Source of the DNA: an uncultured Candidatus Saccharibacteria bacterium
GTDB lineage: Bacteria; Patescibacteriota; Saccharimonadia; Saccharimonadales; Saccharimonadaceae
Assembly: GCA_947253285.1 (NCBI GenBank)
Contig: CAMXXV010000011.1
Coordinates: forward strand, 1 to 8,971
Direction: 5' to 3'
Length of the DNA stretch: 8,971 bases
Position numbers and translations under genes: made by a program. Below are positions 6,782-8,971 of this stretch, in pieces (position 1 is the stretch's first letter; the number at the start of each line of letters is the position of its first letter). The notes under the pieces are model-generated. The model searched no databases. It had not been told where the DNA came from and saw only the letters and a list, made by a program, of their open reading frames with translations.

Positions 6782-8800
6782 CTACTTATTAGTTTGGCGA
6801 AAGTTACCTAGGGTTGTACGGAAGCCTATACCAATACCCGTGCCGCCAGAGCCAGACCCAAAGGAGAACATTCCACCCTTAGTCAGATCATGTGCTGATA
6901 CATTTCTCATTAGCCATGCTGCATTTGGGTATACAAACATTGAATTCTCACTGCCCCACTGGTTCTTCTCTGTTACATTACCATAGCTAGTCTCATAAAG
7001 TGCTTGGCCGCCGCAGAGTTCAAAGGTACATTTGCTAGCTACTCTAAAGTTATAAATATTCACATATGGCGGTTTCGCACTAACGATAAATGCCTTTATG
7101 GCAGATGTCTCAATGCTAGAGTTAGTTAATGTAGTATTGTAGTTAGCTGCAACATATTCAATACTACCACCCGCCAAATCATAGATGCCAGTTGGATTAT
7201 TGGTGGTGCTGGCATACTGACCAATAGTACCGTTGTAAGCGCGTTCTAGATTATTGGCAGTACAAGCCCCTTGCGTGCCAGTTACGCCACCAGCTTCGTC
7301 TGGGTGTCTAGAAAGCTTAGCGCCTGCTGGCAATTGGTTTGGTGCCTTCGAGTCGACGCCATAAGTCTCCGCGCTGTTTTCGCTATACGGGCCGCAACCA
7401 GTAGTACCATTTGAGATATCTTTACCGCTTAAATCTATCCGAGCTTCAACACTGCCATTCACTCGCACCTTATCGTGACCAGCACCATATTTACTCGAAG
7501 CCAGATAAACCGCCGCGCCCCAATCTTTATTGTTGACGATACGCGAACTATAAGTTGCCAAGTGATGATTGTTAGCTGTCGTAGTCACTGGATTACCGCC
7601 GACATTCGCGGGGTCATCCACACCCATCGATTTCGCCAAACCGTAAAAGCCACCTAGCTGCGATATACCACTATCCCAACCTGACACGTGCCGTTCATTT
7701 GGCAGCACAGTTGGTTGCAGCACATCGCCCGTCGTCTCAAACTTGCCAAACCAAATACCGTTGAGTTCCTTGGTGCCGAAGGTGAAGGCTGGGTGAGTCG
7801 CCCATGTGCCACTGGCAGTTGGGGTAGATTTTTTAGAGTCCTTGGTTTCAAACTCGATGGTAAAATCTTGTGGCATAACCGCTGGGTCTTCTGGTTTAAA
7901 GCGGAGTACCTTGTAGCGGTAACGTGGGATATAGACCCAGAAACCAAGGATGTCCGCCTGTTCGACAGTCTTCGCTTGGCCTTTGTAATCCTGCGGATTT
8001 CTCACTGTCACGGCGTTCGCCCACTGCTTCTTGTCGTAGTCATACCAATCACCTTGTTGCTTAGGGTTCTCCGGCGCAGCCAAACTGGTCCACTGGGCAT
8101 TGGTGGTGGTACCAGTGTACTTCACTGGAATCATGTTGGTATCAAGGTCAACCTTACAGAGGTTGTTTGAATTACCCGAGCGACAAACTGCCACTGAACC
8201 CTGGTCGCCGCCATGGGGTGGATTCAACTTTGGTGTGGCGGTATAAGTAACCTTAGCGCTATACTCACCGCTAGCGAGGTTGTTTGGGTTAATGTTGGCC
8301 GCAAACATGATGTTTTTTGTGCACTTGTTGGCGCTCTCGCAGCCGTTGAGGTTTTTGCCATCGTTGTCGATAATAATAGCTTCTGCGCCCTTGGATGAGA
8401 GAGTAGAAAAGCTATCTTGGTCACCCATGCGATAGCCCCACTGATTTTCCGCTAGGCCACTCACCTTGGTGGTTTTACTGCTCTTAAATGGCTTGATGAG
8501 ATGTGTGCTGTCTTTACTGTCAACCAAGTTGGCGTTATTGGCGCTAAGCGTCACACTGAAACCGCCCGGTAGTTCGCTATTGACCGTAATAGTATTAATG
8601 CCTGACTGGTATAATTTTTTATCCCGCTTCAAAACAACCTCGGGAGCATTAAGAGTAATCCCAATTTTACTATCCGCCGCCTGAGCTGGGTGGGTCAACA
8701 CACAGTTAAACGCCAAAACTGTCGCAAATGAAGCCGCACTCCACAGAGCGCACTCGGCTAATCCAATCCTAATCTTATTTTTTGCACACAAATACTGCAC
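6782..8800 (-). CDS. Secreted protein C, C-type-lectin/FGE-like paralog (672 aa)
   Basis: Predicted exported protein, shortest of the three paralogs. The frame also offers a GTG at 8806, but that codon overlaps AGGAGG (8806-8811). The GTG at 8800 has five-base spacing and puts CALW at residue 20, exactly as in protein A. Residues 1-41 are the signal peptide (cleavage near PAQA-41). The beta-rich domain (about 42-191) ends VTYTATPK. The linker shows NMIPVKY, WYDY, WANAVTV (260-266) and VYIPRYRYKV (289-298). The C-terminal half has THPAF, NGIWFGKFETTG (347-358), WGAAVYLASSKYG (427-439), IYDLAGG (539-545), CGGQALYET (596-604), WLMR and a Gly/Ser-rich stretch (about 648-657) before GFRTTL. Eight mature cysteines form four pairs (154/160, 206/215, 469/513, 591/596); the third pair of A and B is absent together with its segment. 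Coding is certain, the fold likely, the function unknown; surface binding is the best guess. Confidence 0.9.
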   Translation of the reverse strand: MQYLCAKNKIRIGLAECALWSAASFATVLAFNCVLTHPAQAADSKIGITLNAPEVVLKRDKKLYQSGINTITVNSELPGGFSVTLSANNANLVDSKDSTHLIKPFKSSKTTKVSGLAENQWGYRMGDQDSFSTLSSKGAEAIIIDNDGKNLNGCESANKCTKNIMFAANINPNNLASGEYSAKVTYTATPKLNPPHGGDQGSVAVCRSGNSNNLCKVDLDTNMIPVKYTGTTTNAQWTSLAAPENPKQQGDWYDYDKKQWANAVTVRNPQDYKGQAKTVEQADILGFWVYIPRYRYKVLRFKPEDPAVMPQDFTIEFETKDSKKSTPTASGTWATHPAFTFGTKELNGIWFGKFETTGDVLQPTVLPNERHVSGWDSGISQLGGFYGLAKSMGVDDPANVGGNPVTTTANNHHLATYSSRIVNNKDWGAAVYLASSKYGAGHDKVRVNGSVEARIDLSGKDISNGTTGCGPYSENSAETYGVDSKAPNQLPAGAKLSRHPDEAGGVTGTQGACTANNLERAYNGTIGQYASTTNNPTGIYDLAGGSIEYVAANYNTTLTNSSIETSAIKAFIVSAKPPYVNIYNFRVASKCTFELCGGQALYETSYGNVTEKNQWGSENSMFVYPNAAWLMRNVSAHDLTKGGMFSFGSGSGGTGIGIGFRTTLGNFRQTNK

Positions 8801-8805
8801 ACACA

Positions 8806-8811
8806 CCTCCT
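8806..8811 (-). promoter_or_regulatory. Ribosome binding site of secreted protein C (decides the start)
   Basis: AGGAGG on the minus strand is followed after five bases by the GTG at 8800-8798. The earlier GTG at 8806 begins inside the ribosome binding site itself and is therefore unlikely to be used. Confidence 0.8.
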
Positions 8812-8822
8812 ATAATGATTAT

Positions 8823-8851
8823 ATTATATCAGTTATGCTTAATATAGACAA
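8823..8851 (-). promoter_or_regulatory. Promoter of secreted protein C
   Basis: TTGTCT (8846-8851) and TATAAT (8823-8828) are 17 bp apart, with TGA before TATAAT (an extended -10). GCATAACTG upstream of the -10 resembles the CCATAAGTG of the other two paralog promoters. The predicted leader is about 16 nt. It lies in the gap after polA, so the gene has its own start even if polA transcription reads through. Confidence 0.75.
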
Positions 8852-8894
8852 TATTTATGACGCACTAAACGAGGTCATGGTATAAGACGTAAGT

Positions 8895-8971
8895 CTACAG
8901 TTCGCCCCACGATGTGCCGTAGCTGACGTCAACCAGCAAACGCACACCCAAGTCGGGTGCGATGTGCTCCA
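8895..8971 (-). CDS. polA: C-terminal end of DNA polymerase I (partial)
   Basis: Read on the minus strand from the window edge, a frame gives EHIAPDLGVRLLVDVSYGTSW followed by GEL and a TAG stop. The pattern V-x-L-x-VDV-x-YG-x-x-W-x-E just before the stop is typical of the extreme C-terminus of family A DNA polymerase I, where the last helix and strand close the palm domain. DNA polymerase I fills gaps in replication and base-excision repair, and polA next to mutM is a common bacterial gene order, which supports the call. Only 24 codons are visible, so the assignment rests on a short motif plus context. No strong terminator is visible between its stop and the promoter of protein C. Confidence 0.75.
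   Translation of the reverse strand, partial: EHIAPDLGVRLLVDVSYGTSWGEL

Noticed and set aside
283..8800. Possible diversity-generating retroelement, given C-type-lectin-like proteins in a CPR-type genome.
   Set aside because: No reverse transcriptase, accessory protein or template repeat is visible, and differences among the paralogs are not restricted to adenine positions. It could still exist outside the window.
8860..8882. ATGAC/GTCAT inverted repeat after polA as a terminator.
   Set aside because: The stem is only 5 bp with a 12-nt loop and no U tract.

Overview
The window most likely comes from a Patescibacteria/CPR genome, probably Candidatus Saccharibacteria (TM7). This is an inference. 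It rests on the style of the secreted proteins (an N-terminal domain ending in a GEYS-x3-V-YTAT motif, then a WYNY-x4-WANAVTV motif), on the insertion in MutM, and on the polA-mutM neighbourhood. The standard bacterial code fits: every long frame reads through without reassigned stop codons. Dense packing and short intergenic gaps also fit a small genome.

Layout: a partial, unrecognised plus-strand gene (3-227) converges on everything else, and a GC-rich hairpin at 237-261 separates the two. All other genes are on the minus strand. Read in the direction of transcription they are: the last 24 codons of DNA polymerase I (polA, 8971-8895); secreted protein C (8800-6782) with its own promoter and a hairpin terminator; a three-gene operon of a single-pass membrane protein (6681-6049), a ribbon-helix-helix protein (6040-5810) and MutM/Fpg DNA glycosylase (5810-4935); then secreted protein B (4870-2543) and secreted protein A (2484-283), each with its own promoter.

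About 78 percent of the window is the three large paralogous secreted proteins A, B and C (733, 775 and 672 aa). Each has a signal peptide, a beta-rich N-terminal domain, a shared cysteine-paired linker and a long C-terminal half. That half carries motifs resembling the formylglycine-generating-enzyme / C-type-lectin-like fold (WGA-x-YL, YD[ML]-x-GG, a C-terminal R-x-x-L segment). The same fold serves as the variable scaffold in phage and bacterial diversification systems. Framework motifs and cysteine pairs are shared while the loops differ in length and sequence, and the similarity pattern among the three copies is mosaic. I read them as a locally amplified family of disulfide-bonded surface proteins, perhaps for host or environment contact; the function is not proven. 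No reverse transcriptase or template repeat is visible here.

The regulation is informative. All three paralogs have a TATAAT box preceded by a shared CATAA[G/C]TG element and very short leaders. The mutM operon promoter is close to consensus, is predicted to give a leaderless transcript, and overlaps an 18-bp palindrome built of two 8-bp tandem repeats. That is a plausible autoregulatory operator for the ribbon-helix-helix protein encoded two genes downstream.
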